Shown: positions 1-10,757 of the stretch, piece after piece
Position numbering within the stretch: the stretch's first letter is position 1
How the letters are laid out: every line of letters begins with the position of its first letter
NCBI GenBank assembly: GCA_028023455.1
Contig: JAQFVV010000027.1
Coordinates: forward strand, 5,269,845-5,333,844
Length of the DNA: 64,000 bases
Direction of reading: 5' to 3'
DNA from: Epiperipatus broadwayi
Taxonomy: Eukaryota > Onychophora > Udeonychophora > Euonychophora > Peripatidae
The notes under the pieces: generated by a model
The model's input: the letters and a program-made list of their open reading frames with translations, nothing else
Told to the model about the DNA's origin: nothing
The model's database searches: none
Translations under genes and position numbers: made by a program

Positions 1-430
1 GCTACTGAAATAGGTATTAACGTATATTTTGGTGATACTCACGAATATTACAATTTACAAATAAAATGGCTAAACACGACTTGAAAGCTAAACGTGCTAT
101 CAATTTCAATTAGATGTTTTTGTTCATGAAAACTATCGAATTTGGATTCCTTCTTAACAATAATTACTAACGTTATACTAAAAGCCCAAGATGTGATAAA
201 ATGCAGTAAATAACAAGGACAAAACCCACTCTATCTTGTGAAAAAAGAAATTGTTAAAAGCGAAATGCGGCTACAAGCAGTCTTTGTCACTATTAGGCCA
301 TAATATCATCATAGGATTGTCTAGACCATAACTTGCTATTAGGATGTGCATCGCCGACCACATCACCTCTTTAAGTACGTACTTTGAAATCCATTACATT
401 TTTAATTATTTTACTACTACTTTTTTCAGC
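1..430. other. Anonymous AT-rich DNA, no feature seen
   Basis: No coding frame, repeat or RNA motif was recognised on either strand. It ends in a pyrimidine-rich run followed by CAG (about 419-429) that resembles a splice acceptor and lies directly before the decayed frame at 431. Confidence 0.4.
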
Positions 431-1114
431 CTCTGGGATAATGAAATGAAACAGATAGAGAGCAGTCCATGAGTCTTCTTTAGAGTGTCAATGACTGGAC
501 TGAATGAATTGGATTTAAAACATGACTTCGGCAACTGGTTGTATGACGGCAGCCATTTTAGAAGTTACTATGTTTGGGCTAAAAATCTAAATCCTTTCAG
601 TGTAGATTACTCATTAAAGCCATAAAATAATAATAATATCAATAGGGAGACTGAAAAGCAGAACTGGGTTTATGTGCACAGTAGTGGTATTATTTTGTTT
701 GATGAAAATTGCAAATGCTCGCCAATTTAGAAGCTAGAAGGAAAGCTAATAACTAAGTATTGCAATGGATACAATTGCTTTAATTGAAATATTATGACTG
801 GAATATGTTTCTTTAATTTATATATTTATTCGGGGTCGAAATTGACATCATACATAAATTTAACACTCCTATGTTTTGCTATTACAGGTGTAGTGTATTA
901 CGACCTACATAGGCTATTACAACACCTTTCTTCATCAGATTTTTGTAACAATTTCACATTAGTTTTAGGAATGAAAACGAGCCATTATATCTGTGTATTA
1001 ATGTTATACCCAATACTGTGTCCTTTGTGGATTTCTAGTCTCATAGTTCAAGCCCTATTCGGCCCAGAAACAGGCTTGATCTTTTGTCACGGCTATAGAA
1101 AGTTAGAGAATTAA
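431..1114 (+). pseudogene. Decayed reading frame, unknown membrane-type protein
   Basis: One frame runs for about 228 codons with only four internal stops (near 470, 623, 709 and 788), far fewer than expected by chance in DNA this AT-rich. The translated text has a balanced composition, including the stretches NELDLKHDFGNWLYDG and NWVYVHSSGIILFDENCKC. The last open part (794-1114, 106 codons) is hydrophobic and could hold two or three membrane segments. A polypyrimidine tract and CAG just upstream look like a 3' splice site, so this may be an exon or a retained intron-bearing relic. I recognise no family. It could be a dead host gene, part of an unknown element, or partly chance. The four stops argue against a functional product. 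Confidence 0.3.
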
Positions 1115-1239
1115 TCAGCATTTAGGTATTTTTCCATTTATCATTTTCTAAATCCATTGTATTTCTTCTTATGACAACGTAACATTTTGACAATCTTTGT
1201 GACATAGAATTTTCTCCTACTTTTTTGCTATAGAAGCAT

Positions 1240-1860
1240 CCAATAGATGCCCAAACATTGTTGATATCATTTAGCTTTATTCATTTCTTCTTTTACCGTC
1301 TTCCCTTCTACAGTCAGGTTCACTCAAAATTGCTTACGCTATGTTTTTATGCCAGCCTACAGCTACAAAATAAGGCATATGTCCCAACATACTGCAAGCG
1401 TGGCATTGAGTCATTTTCCTTTTTCTTATTTATTTTCTGTCAACTTTTTTCTGTCGAATTCTATCTGTACTCTTCAATTTTTCTCTGTTTGTTCTGTTTG
1501 TTCTCATTATTGTTCCTACATCCATAGTATTTTTAAATCTTTATTGCTACTATCCATATGGCTACTTTACATTTATTGGAATGTAAATTAATCCGGATTT
1601 TAGCTGTAGTTATCTAGATACATATCGTCTTTACAATCCGTTATCAATCAACATTGAACTGCTTGGCGAAGCACATAGGAAAACCAATGTGTAATCTATA
1701 TCTTTTCATGTTGTGTGTGTCTTTAATTCAAACAGTAGACATGCTTTGTGTGTTTAGATAGTAAGTTTGATACTCTATATACCATGCATCTTTTTAATCT
1801 TGGTACATGGCATCTTCTGGAACTATTAGTTTCTATATTTAGTTAGCGGTCTGTAATACT
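1240..1860 (-). pseudogene. Gag relic of the composite gypsy-like repeat, inverted
   Basis: Read on the minus strand, this stretch matches the plus-strand segment at about 27485-28030: the same start (AAGTATTACAG..CCGCTAACTAAATAT near 1855), the same downstream order, and a knuckle-like CHACSMLGHM near 1370-1400. It is the only copy of this gag segment on the minus strand in the window. Frames are broken, and the plus-strand open frames at 1258-1591 are antisense shadows. The copy is cut by the assembly gap at 1866. Confidence 0.6.
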
Positions 1861-1865
1861 TTTTT

Positions 1866-2365
1866 NNNNNNNNNNNNNNNNNNNNNNNNNNNNNNNNNNN
1901 NNNNNNNNNNNNNNNNNNNNNNNNNNNNNNNNNNNNNNNNNNNNNNNNNNNNNNNNNNNNNNNNNNNNNNNNNNNNNNNNNNNNNNNNNNNNNNNNNNNN
2001 NNNNNNNNNNNNNNNNNNNNNNNNNNNNNNNNNNNNNNNNNNNNNNNNNNNNNNNNNNNNNNNNNNNNNNNNNNNNNNNNNNNNNNNNNNNNNNNNNNNN
2101 NNNNNNNNNNNNNNNNNNNNNNNNNNNNNNNNNNNNNNNNNNNNNNNNNNNNNNNNNNNNNNNNNNNNNNNNNNNNNNNNNNNNNNNNNNNNNNNNNNNN
2201 NNNNNNNNNNNNNNNNNNNNNNNNNNNNNNNNNNNNNNNNNNNNNNNNNNNNNNNNNNNNNNNNNNNNNNNNNNNNNNNNNNNNNNNNNNNNNNNNNNNN
2301 NNNNNNNNNNNNNNNNNNNNNNNNNNNNNNNNNNNNNNNNNNNNNNNNNNNNNNNNNNNNNNNNN
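1866..2365. other. Assembly gap (500 N)
   Basis: Exactly 500 unresolved bases, a conventional placeholder length, so the true size is unknown. It separates the inverted gag relic from the AAT microsatellite. Any reading frame drawn across it is an artefact. Confidence 0.99.
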
Positions 2366-2530
2366 TCTACTAATGTTGACTTAAGCCCTTTGTCCATATA
2401 ATAACATAGAAGAAACCGGTTTGATATCCAAAAAAGCTGATAAAATAAATAACGAGAGGCTCCTTTAAAAAAAAAAATTCCAATACTTTTAAGAGAGGGG
2501 AAAAAAACACGTCCTACTTCTACAAGAGAC

Positions 2531-2721
<191 letters not shown>

Positions 2722-3282
2722 GGTATTAGATTTCAGAAGCATTTTGTGTTTTTGTAAAGATGAAAATATCACTGCACAAGCACACATCTTAATAGAACAG
2801 GTAGAATAAAGGAATGATCCATGGTATAACAATCTCATGATGACAGCATCCTGCTTTTATGATGAAAAATTAAAATAAAGCAAGAATAAATACTGCTTGT
2901 ATCAGAAAGGGTATTTAGCTTTAGATAAACCAATATCTTCTCCCACAAGACAACAGGAAGTAATTTTGTTAAGGAAGTGTTTGTTATTTACTCAGCCCTC
3001 ATTAACTTTTGCATGCATAACGTTAATACACTATACAGAAATAATTCAAATTAATAATTTTAATATACAAAAAATCTAATTGCAATTGGATATTCATAAA
3101 AGCAATTAATAGCGATTTTTACGTCTGGGTATTTAATGACCCATTTTATTTTTAAATTATATAAATACTTTTGTCTTAATTTATAATCCATGTTAATAAA
3201 TTATTCTATCAAAGAGATTAATCCCAGACATTATTACATGGAAAAAATGAAACTTTTTAAACATAATGTATTTACTTCAATA

Positions 3283-3640
3283 ATATTGGCATCAGCATGG
3301 GATTTGGGCATTCCATCATCAGATTTTCAATGGATGGCTAAAGAGTTGGAGGTTGGAGTAGATTGAAGACTATTCATTAAAATATGAAAATTTGCTATCT
3401 TAATATGACTGAGCACTGATTATACATATGAATGAGAGATGATGATCTGGACCAACTGATGAGTTCTGGTGCAGCACGAAATACGTATATTGGTGATTAT
3501 TTATCTTTTCTACATGTGTGTGGTCATGTGTATCAGTAGTATGAGATAGTGTTGATAGTTGAAGGATGCTTGAAAATCTGTGTTCAAATTCTCTATTTTT
3601 ATAATTAAGCTCCAGATGTATGAAGAATGCCTGTACATCA
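3283..3640 (+). mobile_element. Single old family B hammerhead repeat
   Basis: A diverged, sense-orientation copy of the 472-bp unit found at 7916-10130. It is flanked by imperfect copies of the host sequence (about 3263-3282 and 3641-3660), consistent with a long, aged target-site duplication. It keeps a pol III B-box-like GTTCAAATT near 3581 and the hammerhead at 3451-3494. Confidence 0.7.
3451..3494 (+). ncRNA. Hammerhead ribozyme, family B, best-preserved stem II
   Basis: Core CTGATGA (3456-3462) and GAAA (3478-3481). Stem I is ACCAA pairing with TTGGT. Stem III is the palindrome ATACGTAT followed by A at the cleavage position, giving cleavage after about 3489. Unlike the young copies, stem II closes with a G-C pair next to the core, the canonical 10.1-11.1 pair. 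One inner stem II pair (T/C) is broken. All invariant core positions are present. Activity is inferred, not shown. Confidence 0.75.
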
Positions 3641-5129
3641 AATATTGTATATACTTCACTATATCTACTTTCAATATGGTTTTTTTCATTTCTACTTTAT
3701 TATATCTAACCATTAGCCTTGAGTATTATTACACTTATTTATTATATCTATATATAAAAAGCAGAAAATATTTTTTATTGTTTTGTCCTCTAAATTCCAT
3801 TTTCGCTTTTTAACATACTGAATATCGAATATTTTTTCCTCTTTTATTAATAAAACTTCAATGCTCTATATTTCTTTGACACGAATTTAAATATGCAGTC
3901 TACAACATTCTTTCTTATCGTGTATGCTTATAAAAAAAATTGTCGAAGACGATGTGATGTACTGTAGCTTCTCCATAAACGGAGTCAAGAATCTATAGGT
4001 TTCTAATTAGTGCTGCCCTCTTTTTTGCATTTTTTAGAGATTGTTAGAAAATCGTATATTTCTACTGAAAGAATGTAAAACAAAAAACTTTCTATAAAAA
4101 ATAGCATAAAACACTTTCTGTTACAATTCGTAATTACTTCGTCTTACATCAAAATTGTGACTGCAGTTTTAATTCATTCAAAATATATATAATTACTTTA
4201 TTAATAACCTTTCGAACTTTGACTTCCACTGTAAAATATTTTTAAATAGGTAAATACGTAACCAGAATTAGCTTTTTCACTGTTCTCTGGCTGCTATTCA
4301 AAGCACGATAGCAATTTAATGCATGTATGGCATAGACATTTACGAATTAAAAGAAAGTAATCTTTCGTATCAGCAACATTCTATATATATAAAATTTACC
4401 TCCATTACATTACCCTCAGAAAACGCATTCCCATAATAAAAGCGTACAATTCATTTCTAGCATTGACCAGCACAAACAAATATCAGTGAGTCTAGGCACA
4501 ACGGGGTGATGACTTCAACAAGTGGCGCAATTTTCAACATGGATATAATTTATATAATAATGTAAGTATTGTTATGATTTATAAACACAAAAAGAATTTT
4601 ATTTTTTTTCTTTGCTGAGCGCTATAATGTAGCACTGGTTATATATAAACTGCCAATGCTGACCAAAAGTACATCCTAATGCTTGGTTAGGCAGGATGTC
4701 GCTTTATCAGAGGGTAGGTTTATTTCTTATACATACAGCATTTCTGAGTCCAAGCACTTCTTTTTTTTTTTTTATATTAAATCCTTGAGAGGTAAGAAAG
4801 CAAGAAACAATGGAGACAATATTATTAAAAAGTTTGTTCGTAGTTGTGATATTTGCTTGTGGTAGTACAATCGTTAAAGAGTAGATTTGCAACCAAATCT
4901 GAGTCTGGAGTTTCAGCTGGAAAGGACTGCATGTTCATGTCATTCTATTTAGGCATATTTCATCCAACCATGGAATTGAAGGGACATAGAATATTTGATT
5001 TGAAAATGGACTGCCTCACATAGATTGGCTAAGATATTGTGCATAATCAATTATTAATAAAAAAAATGGAAATGATATTATTAGCAATGATATTGATTCA
5101 TAAATAGCAGTGATATTTGTAAAGCTAAT

Positions 5130-5321
5130 AATACAATGTACAGGTTTAAACCTGCATTTATATATGTAATATATGCGAGATTCGAACTCAGACTTTCACA
5201 CGACCCACCCACCTGATCACACACATGTTGAAAAAATAAATAATCAACATGTGTGTGATCAGGTGGGTCAGCAATATGAGATAGCACTGAGAGTAATGAG
5301 TCGTGTGATAATCTGAGTTCG
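5130..5321. mobile_element. Short inverted family B insertion in LINE relic
   Basis: A 192-bp insertion between two copies of AAAGCTAAT (5121-5129 and 5322-5330), at a place where the sibling LINE relic (about 57070) is uninterrupted. It consists of a minus-oriented and a plus-oriented fragment of the family B unit meeting at a short AT-rich loop. The minus part keeps a good pol III B-box match, GTTCGAATC (minus strand, 5179-5187). This copy lacks the hammerhead. Confidence 0.7.
5211..5264. repeat. Perfect 21-bp palindromic arms with 12-nt loop
   Basis: ACCTGATCACACACATGTTGA (5211-5231 on the plus strand, first and last bases ACC..TGA) is followed by its exact reverse complement at 5244-5264. 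It marks the flip between the two family B fragments and would form a strong hairpin or cruciform. Confidence 0.9.
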
Positions 5322-7510
5322 AAAGCTAATTATAATAAATCTAATTTTTGGCAGGTGTTTAATAGAACAGTGAGATGGCTTCAATTTTTGGAAGGGTGAA
5401 TCAATCAATGAATGGAGAATGCATGATTTTGGATTTGTTGGAAAGTTTAATTGAGTAACTTTCATTTTAGGTCTTTTTGTTTTAAGAATGAATGCTGATA
5501 GTGTTAAATATGGCCTGTTAATTAGTCCCAGTACCCAATATTATATGGGCCAATTTTAGAGTCAGACAAAAGACAAACTTTTGTTGCTTGTTGGACAACA
5601 TTATTACTTTAATATCATTAAGGGATCACATTTTCCTTTTTGGGAACTTTAATCAACATGCTCGTACAAATATTGGCCAAACATTTTTGAAAATAATGGT
5701 ATAAATATGAATGGTTGGTTATCATTGATTGTTAATACCATACATGGCTTGATTAACACAAACACTTTGTTTTGGCAGACAAATCACTATAAATATCCAC
5801 ACAGATGCATCCATGATCAAAACATTTGCATTTAATAGATTTATTATAATTTGTAGGCATAATATAAGAGAACGCGTATTGTGAAAACACTTATAAGCAC
5901 AGATTTTGGGGCCGATAATAGATTAATATGCTCTAAGATTAAAATGATAGTTTTATTTAAAAAATACATCCTTTTGCAATCATATTTTTAAAAGAATGGA
6001 TGTTTGATCTTTATAAGAATCTACTAAATATAATACATTTTAAGAGCAATTAAACACTAATATTGTTAATTTGAACCTTCACGACAGACATAATATTGAA
6101 GAATGGGATTCTTTTGAGGAATTTGTTATGGGTACCAGTAAATCTATTCTTGGGATCATATCAGAAAAACATGGTTGTCAGATATTGTTCCTATTAAGAG
6201 TGATTTGTGGAAAAGAAATATGAAGCATTTTACACTTTTCCGAATATATGGGGTATATGAGCACAGACTAATAAATTAAATGTTGATTTTCATAATGGAT
6301 AAACAGATCTAAACACAGGAATCCAGAAAATGACAAGAAAAATTTAAATAAGTTAAGGATTAAAATTTAAAAAAATACAGATATTGACCGATCTTGGTCC
6401 TCTAGATAAATCCGATGCATTGTAAACAATATATAGTTGTGAACAGTAATATCTCAATCTTATTAAATTCAGCAATAACATTCTCTTATATGAAAATAAT
6501 ATTTTGAATATATGAATATAATATTTTGATGTCCTTTTGAACAATTATGGAAAAATTGAAATAACAACTCTTAATTATATATGAAATTTACCTAGTCATT
6601 TAGATTTGCCAAATATCCCTAGTAGTGAACATCAAAATTGTGAAGAAATGCCTGGATATGTTTTAAAATGTGGCAACGTAATCTTCAAATGTATGGAAAT
6701 TTTTTAGAAATATATGGATTCATGAACTTATTCATTTGATCTGAAGGATATCCTTTTTGTTCTAATTTTTAAAGATAAAGAAAATATATTTCCTATGACT
6801 ATTATAAGATATTTTTATTACAACTTGGAGGAAAGGTGCATATTAGGATTTTGTTAAACTGATTCCTTAAAATAACAGGTGATTAGAAACTGAAAAATGA
6901 ATGCAATTTTAGAGAAGGAAAAATCATTTGGGGATTTTTATCATAGCAATTAGAGGAAAGATGTCAGAACAAAGCAATGGTTCCTCTATTACTCATTAAT
7001 TTGGACAAGGGACTTTAATCCATTAATCGATTTTGTCAGTGGCATTGTGTGAGATTAGTTTGTTGTTTCCCAAAGTTTATTAATATTATGCAACTTCTAT
7101 TTATTATTTTGAATTGAAGATGGGCTAATTTTTAAAACAGCATTATGGGACAATATAATACTTGTACTTTTATTTAACTTCCTAAACATAGACAATATAA
7201 CCACATCTTCTGGGAAGAAATTCACATTATTCATTTTGTCACTATTAGATTCAGGAACAGAGACATAAAATGGAGCATATTTTGGATTAGTAGTCCAAAT
7301 CCAGTGACACACCACTGAAATGTTTAATTCTCTTTCTAAGTAGTTTTTAATCTTCTCTCCTGAAGTCATCGGGGGAAATATAGTTGTGAAATACTTTTTA
7401 GCATTAATACCAAATAACTAGATTTTTTTCCTTAATGTAGTTTTATTTTCCATTTTTATAGGACATAGCAATAAACATTCACAATGAAAATTGTAGAATA
7501 ATTCAATTCT

Positions 7511-7774
7511 TCTATAGTGTAATTTTTATCACACCACTCCCATGCAAGCTAGGAACCTCCACTTCTAACATCTTTTGAAGGGAATTGCAAGAGATTATGA
7601 ACAGGGCCAACTGATGAATACTGCTTCAGCACAAAATGAATATCTTGGGGATCATAATCTTTTTCACGTGTATGGTCATATGTTAATGATTACAATCCTC
7701 CACAAAGTGTTAAACGCAGACAGAAATCAGTCCCGACTTTGTGTGAGAGTGGTGTGGTAAAAATTACACTACAG
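7511..7774. repeat. Inverted-repeat bounded segment with degenerate hammerhead-like core
   Basis: About 31-bp arms (7511-7541 and 7744-7774, roughly three mismatches) enclose about 200 bp. Inside, near 7607-7655, is a worn family B hammerhead: CCAA, CTGATGA and a CTG/CAG stem II remain, but the GAAA box reads AAAA. The left arm also occurs at the end of LINE relic 2 (about 59120), so the right arm is probably an inverted duplicate of flank. Confidence 0.5.
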
Positions 7775-7992
7775 AAATATTAGTCATTAAGTGAATAATT
7801 TCTAGTCTAATGAATGATTAATAAAAATTACTAATTCAATTCTTCAATTGTGTTATTTTAAGCATTTATGTCATTTTCAGGAAGAAGAATAGTAATATAT
7901 TTACTTATGTGTTTTACATGACCCACCACTCTCCACACCATCTCATAACACTGATACACTTGAACACACATATGTTGAAAAGATAAATAATC

Positions 7993-8036
7993 ACCAATAT
8001 ACGTATTTCATGCTAAACCAGCAATCATCAGTTGGT
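7993..8036 (-). ncRNA. Hammerhead ribozyme, array B1 unit 1
   Basis: On the minus strand: stem I ACCAA/TTGGT, core CTGATGA, stem II TGCT/AGCA with loop GGTTT, GAAA, stem III ATACGTAT, cleavage base A. One T-T mismatch sits between stem II and the core. It is a type I fold with a very short stem III, which in known examples often cleaves best as a dimer. Confidence 0.8.
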
Positions 8037-8464
8037 CCAGATTACCATCTCTACACATATATGCTACAAGTGCTCAGATATATATTAAGATAGCAAATCC
8101 TCCTACTTTAATGGACAGGCTTCAATCCACTCCACACTGCAACTCTTCAACCGTCCATCCAATTGAAAATCTGATGATGGAACGCTCAAAGGGCACCCTG
8201 AGGCCGAGATTATTGTCACACCCATGTTGACCTAAGGTCAATCTGACCCCACATGTACAGGACATAATCCATTAAATACATATGCAAGGGATAGGCAGAC
8301 ATCTCTAATATGTAATAGCTGAAATACACAGGCTTATATATACCTGTGTCTATATATGTAATAGACAGGGTATGAGCACAGACTTTCACATGACCCACCA
8401 CTCTCCACACCATCTCATAACACTGATACACTTGAACACACATATGTTGAAAAGATAAATAATC

Positions 8465-8508
8465 ACCAATATACGTATTTCATGCTAAACCAGCAATCAT
8501 CAGTTGGT
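8465..8508 (-). ncRNA. Hammerhead ribozyme, array B1 unit 2
   Basis: Same sequence as unit 1, offset by exactly 472 bp. All core bases are kept. Confidence 0.8.
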
Positions 8509-8936
8509 CCAGATTACCATCTCTACACATATATGCTACAAGTGCTCAGATATATATTAAGATAGCAAATCCTCCTACTTTAATGGACAGGCTTCAATCC
8601 ACTCCACACTGCAACTCTTCAACCGTCCATCCAATTGAAAATCTGATGATGGAACGCTCAAAGGGCACCCTGAGGCCGAGATTATTGTCACACCCATGTT
8701 GACCTAAGGTCAATCTGACCCCACATGTACAGGATATAATCCATTAAATACATATGCAAGGGATAGGCAGACATCTCTAATATGTAATAGCTGAAATACA
8801 CAGGCTTATATATACCTGTGTCTATATATGTAATAGACAGGGTATGAGCACAGACTTTCACATGACCCACCACTCTCCACACCATCTCATAACACTGATA
8901 CACTTGAACACACATATGTTGAAAAGATAAATAATC

Positions 8937-8980
8937 ACCAATATACGTATTTCATGCTAAACCAGCAATCATCAGTTGGT
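8937..8980 (-). ncRNA. Hammerhead ribozyme, array B1 unit 3
   Basis: Same sequence as unit 1, offset by 944 bp. Self-cleavage at successive units would release a 472-nt monomer. Confidence 0.8.
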
Positions 8981-9408
8981 CCAGATTACCATCTCTATAC
9001 ATATATGCTACAAGTGCTCAGATATATATTAAGATAGCAAATCCTCCTACTTTAATGGACAGGCTTCAATCCACTCCACACTGCAACTCTTCAACCGTCC
9101 ATCCAATTGAAAATCTGATGATGGAATGCTCAAAGGGCACCCTGAGGCCGAGATTATTGTCACACCCATGTTGACCTAAGGTCAATCTGACCCCACATGT
9201 ACAGGACATAATCCATTAAATACATATGCAAGGGATAGGCAGACATCTCTAATATGTAATAGCTGAAATACACAGGCTTATATATACCTGTGTCTATATA
9301 TGTAATAGACAGGGTATGAGCACAGACTTTCACATGACCCACCACTCTCCACACCATCTCATAACACTGATACACTTGAACACACATATGTTGAAAAGAT
9401 AAATAATC

Positions 9409-9452
9409 ACCAATATACGTATTTCATGCTAAACCAGCAATCATCAGTTGGT
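9409..9452 (-). ncRNA. Hammerhead ribozyme, array B1 unit 4
   Basis: Last minus-oriented copy, about 45 bp before the orientation flip. All core bases are kept. The inverted plus-strand part starts within a few bases of the predicted cleavage site sequence. Confidence 0.8.
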
Positions 9453-9937
9453 CCAGATTACCATCTCTACACATATATGCTACAAGTGCTCAGATATACG
9501 TATATTGGTGATTATTTATCTTTTCAACATATGTGTGTTCAAGTGTATCAGTGTTATGAGATGGTGTGGAGAGTGGTGGGTCATGTGAAAGTCTGTGCTC
9601 ATACCCTGTCTATTACATATATAGACACAGGTATATATAAGCCTGTGTATTTCAGCTATTACATATTAGAGATGTCTGCCTATCCCTTGCATATGTATTT
9701 AATGGATTATGTCCTGTACATGTGGGGTCAGATTGACCTTAGGTCAACATGGGTGTGACAATAATCTCGGCCTCAGGGTGGCCTTTGAGCGTTCCATCAT
9801 CAGATTTTCAATTGGATGGACGGTTGAAGAGTTGCAGTGTGGAGTGGATTGAAGCCTGTCCATTAAAGTAGGAGGATTTGCTATCTTAATATATATCTGA
9901 GCACTTGTAGCATATATGTGTAGAGATGGTAATCTGG

Positions 9938-9981
9938 ACCAACTGATGATTGCTGGTTTAGCATGAAATACGTATATTGGT
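9938..9981 (+). ncRNA. Hammerhead ribozyme, array B1, plus-oriented
   Basis: Identical core and stems, on the plus strand in the inverted half: ACCAA 9938-9942, CTGATGA 9943-9949, stem II 9951-9963, GAAA 9965-9968, stem III 9968-9975, predicted cleavage after 9976. Confidence 0.8.
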
Positions 9982-10141
9982 GATTATTTATCTTTTCAAC
10001 ATATGTGTGTTCAAGTGTATCAGTGTTATGAGATGGTGTGGAGAGTGGTGGGTCATGTGAAAGTCTGTGCTCATACCCTGTCTATTACATATATAGACAC
10101 AGGTATATATAAGCCTGTGTATTTCAGCTATTATGTGTTTT

Positions 10142-10516
10142 GTATTTAGTTTTTTAGTAAATATTCTTTCTTTCATTCTCTTTTAAGCAATACATCCTTG
10201 TAAGAAGACTGAATAGTCTTTCTAATTATAAAGAAATCACTTATTTTGATTGTGAGTTATTTCCCCCCTTTTTAGATAAAATACAATCCTTAGTCTAAGT
10301 AACTTTATTATAATCAGCGGTGAAGTCAGAATTCTTGAGTTTTTTTTTCTCGGTGATGAAAGTTTATTCATCAAAAAAATGTACAAATATAGTAAAATAA
10401 GGTTTACAAAGAATGGTAAAAATGAAATTCAGGAGCAACATGGTGAAAGGAAAAGGTTACATATGAAAAGGGATGTGGAAATGGTGTGTATTAACCATTG
10501 AAGACAAATAAATGAT
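10142..10516. other. AT-rich spacer, nothing recognised
   Basis: No coding frame, repeat partner or RNA motif was recognised. It contains short homopolymer runs only. Confidence 0.4.
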
Positions 10517-10517
10517 A

Positions 10518-10757
10518 CAATTACGAGTTATTTTAAAGTCTAAAGTTTAAATGTGAGTAGTGTTTTAGGAGCATGGTGAACAGCGCCACCTATCGGCAGA
10601 AAAAGCGTCATCTGCTTTTGAGGCCCCTACCCTGTATGTTCTGTGTGAAAACACAGAAACAGCGCCTCTAGCGGCGACAGTACAGTCTGCAAACCACGAC
10701 CCAATTACAAGTTATTTTAAAGTCTAAAGTTTAAATGTGAGTAGTGTTTTAGGAGCA
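10518..10757 (+). repeat. 56-bp direct repeats flanking a 128-bp GC-richer insert
   Basis: CAATTAC..GGAGCA (10518-10573) recurs at 10702-10757 with one mismatch. The enclosed 128 bp is clearly richer in G+C than its surroundings. It contains two related direct motifs, AGCGCCACCTATCGGC (about 10582) and AGCGCCTCTAGCGGCG (about 10661), that resemble the reverse complement of the CTCF core. A 56-bp duplication is too long for an ordinary target-site duplication, so a segmental duplication or recombination is also possible. Confidence 0.6.

Larger units (their letters stand above)
2730..4960 (+). repeat. Noncoding block of the composite repeat, copy 1
   Basis: This block recurs around 16.3-20.6, 21.4-23.2, 28.7-30.8, 38.9-39.6, 40.3-42.2, 45.3-51.3 and 59.2-62.4 kb with the same order of landmarks. 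These are a segment about a GATCCATGGTATAACAATCTC site, a CAAGACAACAGGAAGTAATTT segment (2945), an AATTGCAATTGGATATT segment (3078), an AGTGCTGCCCTCTTTTTTGC segment (4010) and a GCTTTATCAGAGGG segment (4702). Copy 1 is interrupted at about 3283-3640 by a family B hammerhead repeat, and at about 3948-3990 by a short LINE 3' end (GATGTGATGTACTG). No conserved frame is visible. It may be an old, very long LTR or UTR of the adjoining gag-protease-RT relic, or a non-autonomous element. Confidence 0.75.
4965..7520 (+). pseudogene. LINE relic 1 (endonuclease and RT remnants)
   Basis: This aligns along its length with 56920-59160. Near 5640 the text reads FGNFNQHART, a decayed form of the GDFNxH motif of APE-type LINE endonucleases, which is intact in the second copy (FGDFNRHT, about 57387). 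Further on are remnants of the RT N-terminal segment (near 6760) and of the D-L-x-x-A-F palm region (near 7000). Every frame is broken by stops and indels, so no product is possible. It contains a short family B insertion at 5130-5321. It begins directly after the noncoding repeat block, an arrangement shared by all three copies. Confidence 0.6.
7916..10130. mobile_element. Hammerhead array B1: 472-bp units, tandem then inverted
   Basis: A 2215-bp insertion flanked by an exact 11-bp duplication TTATGTGTTTT (7905-7915 and 10131-10141). The left part (7916 to about 9496) holds more than three minus-oriented units repeating at exactly 472 bp with only a few substitutions. At about 9497 orientation flips, and a plus-oriented part (634 bp) runs to the right end. 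Each unit carries one hammerhead ribozyme and a hairpin with ACACAGG/CCTGTGT arms. The near identity of units implies recent insertion or homogenisation. The 75-codon frames repeating at 8216, 8688 and 9160 are by-products of the repeat. The structure fits reverse transcription of a multimeric RNA with internal inversion. Confidence 0.9.

Noticed and set aside
8216-9758. Repeated 75-110 codon frames with nearly identical protein text
   Set aside because: They are translations of the 472-bp ribozyme repeat, appear on both strands through the inversion, and are not supported by codon-level constraint between copies.
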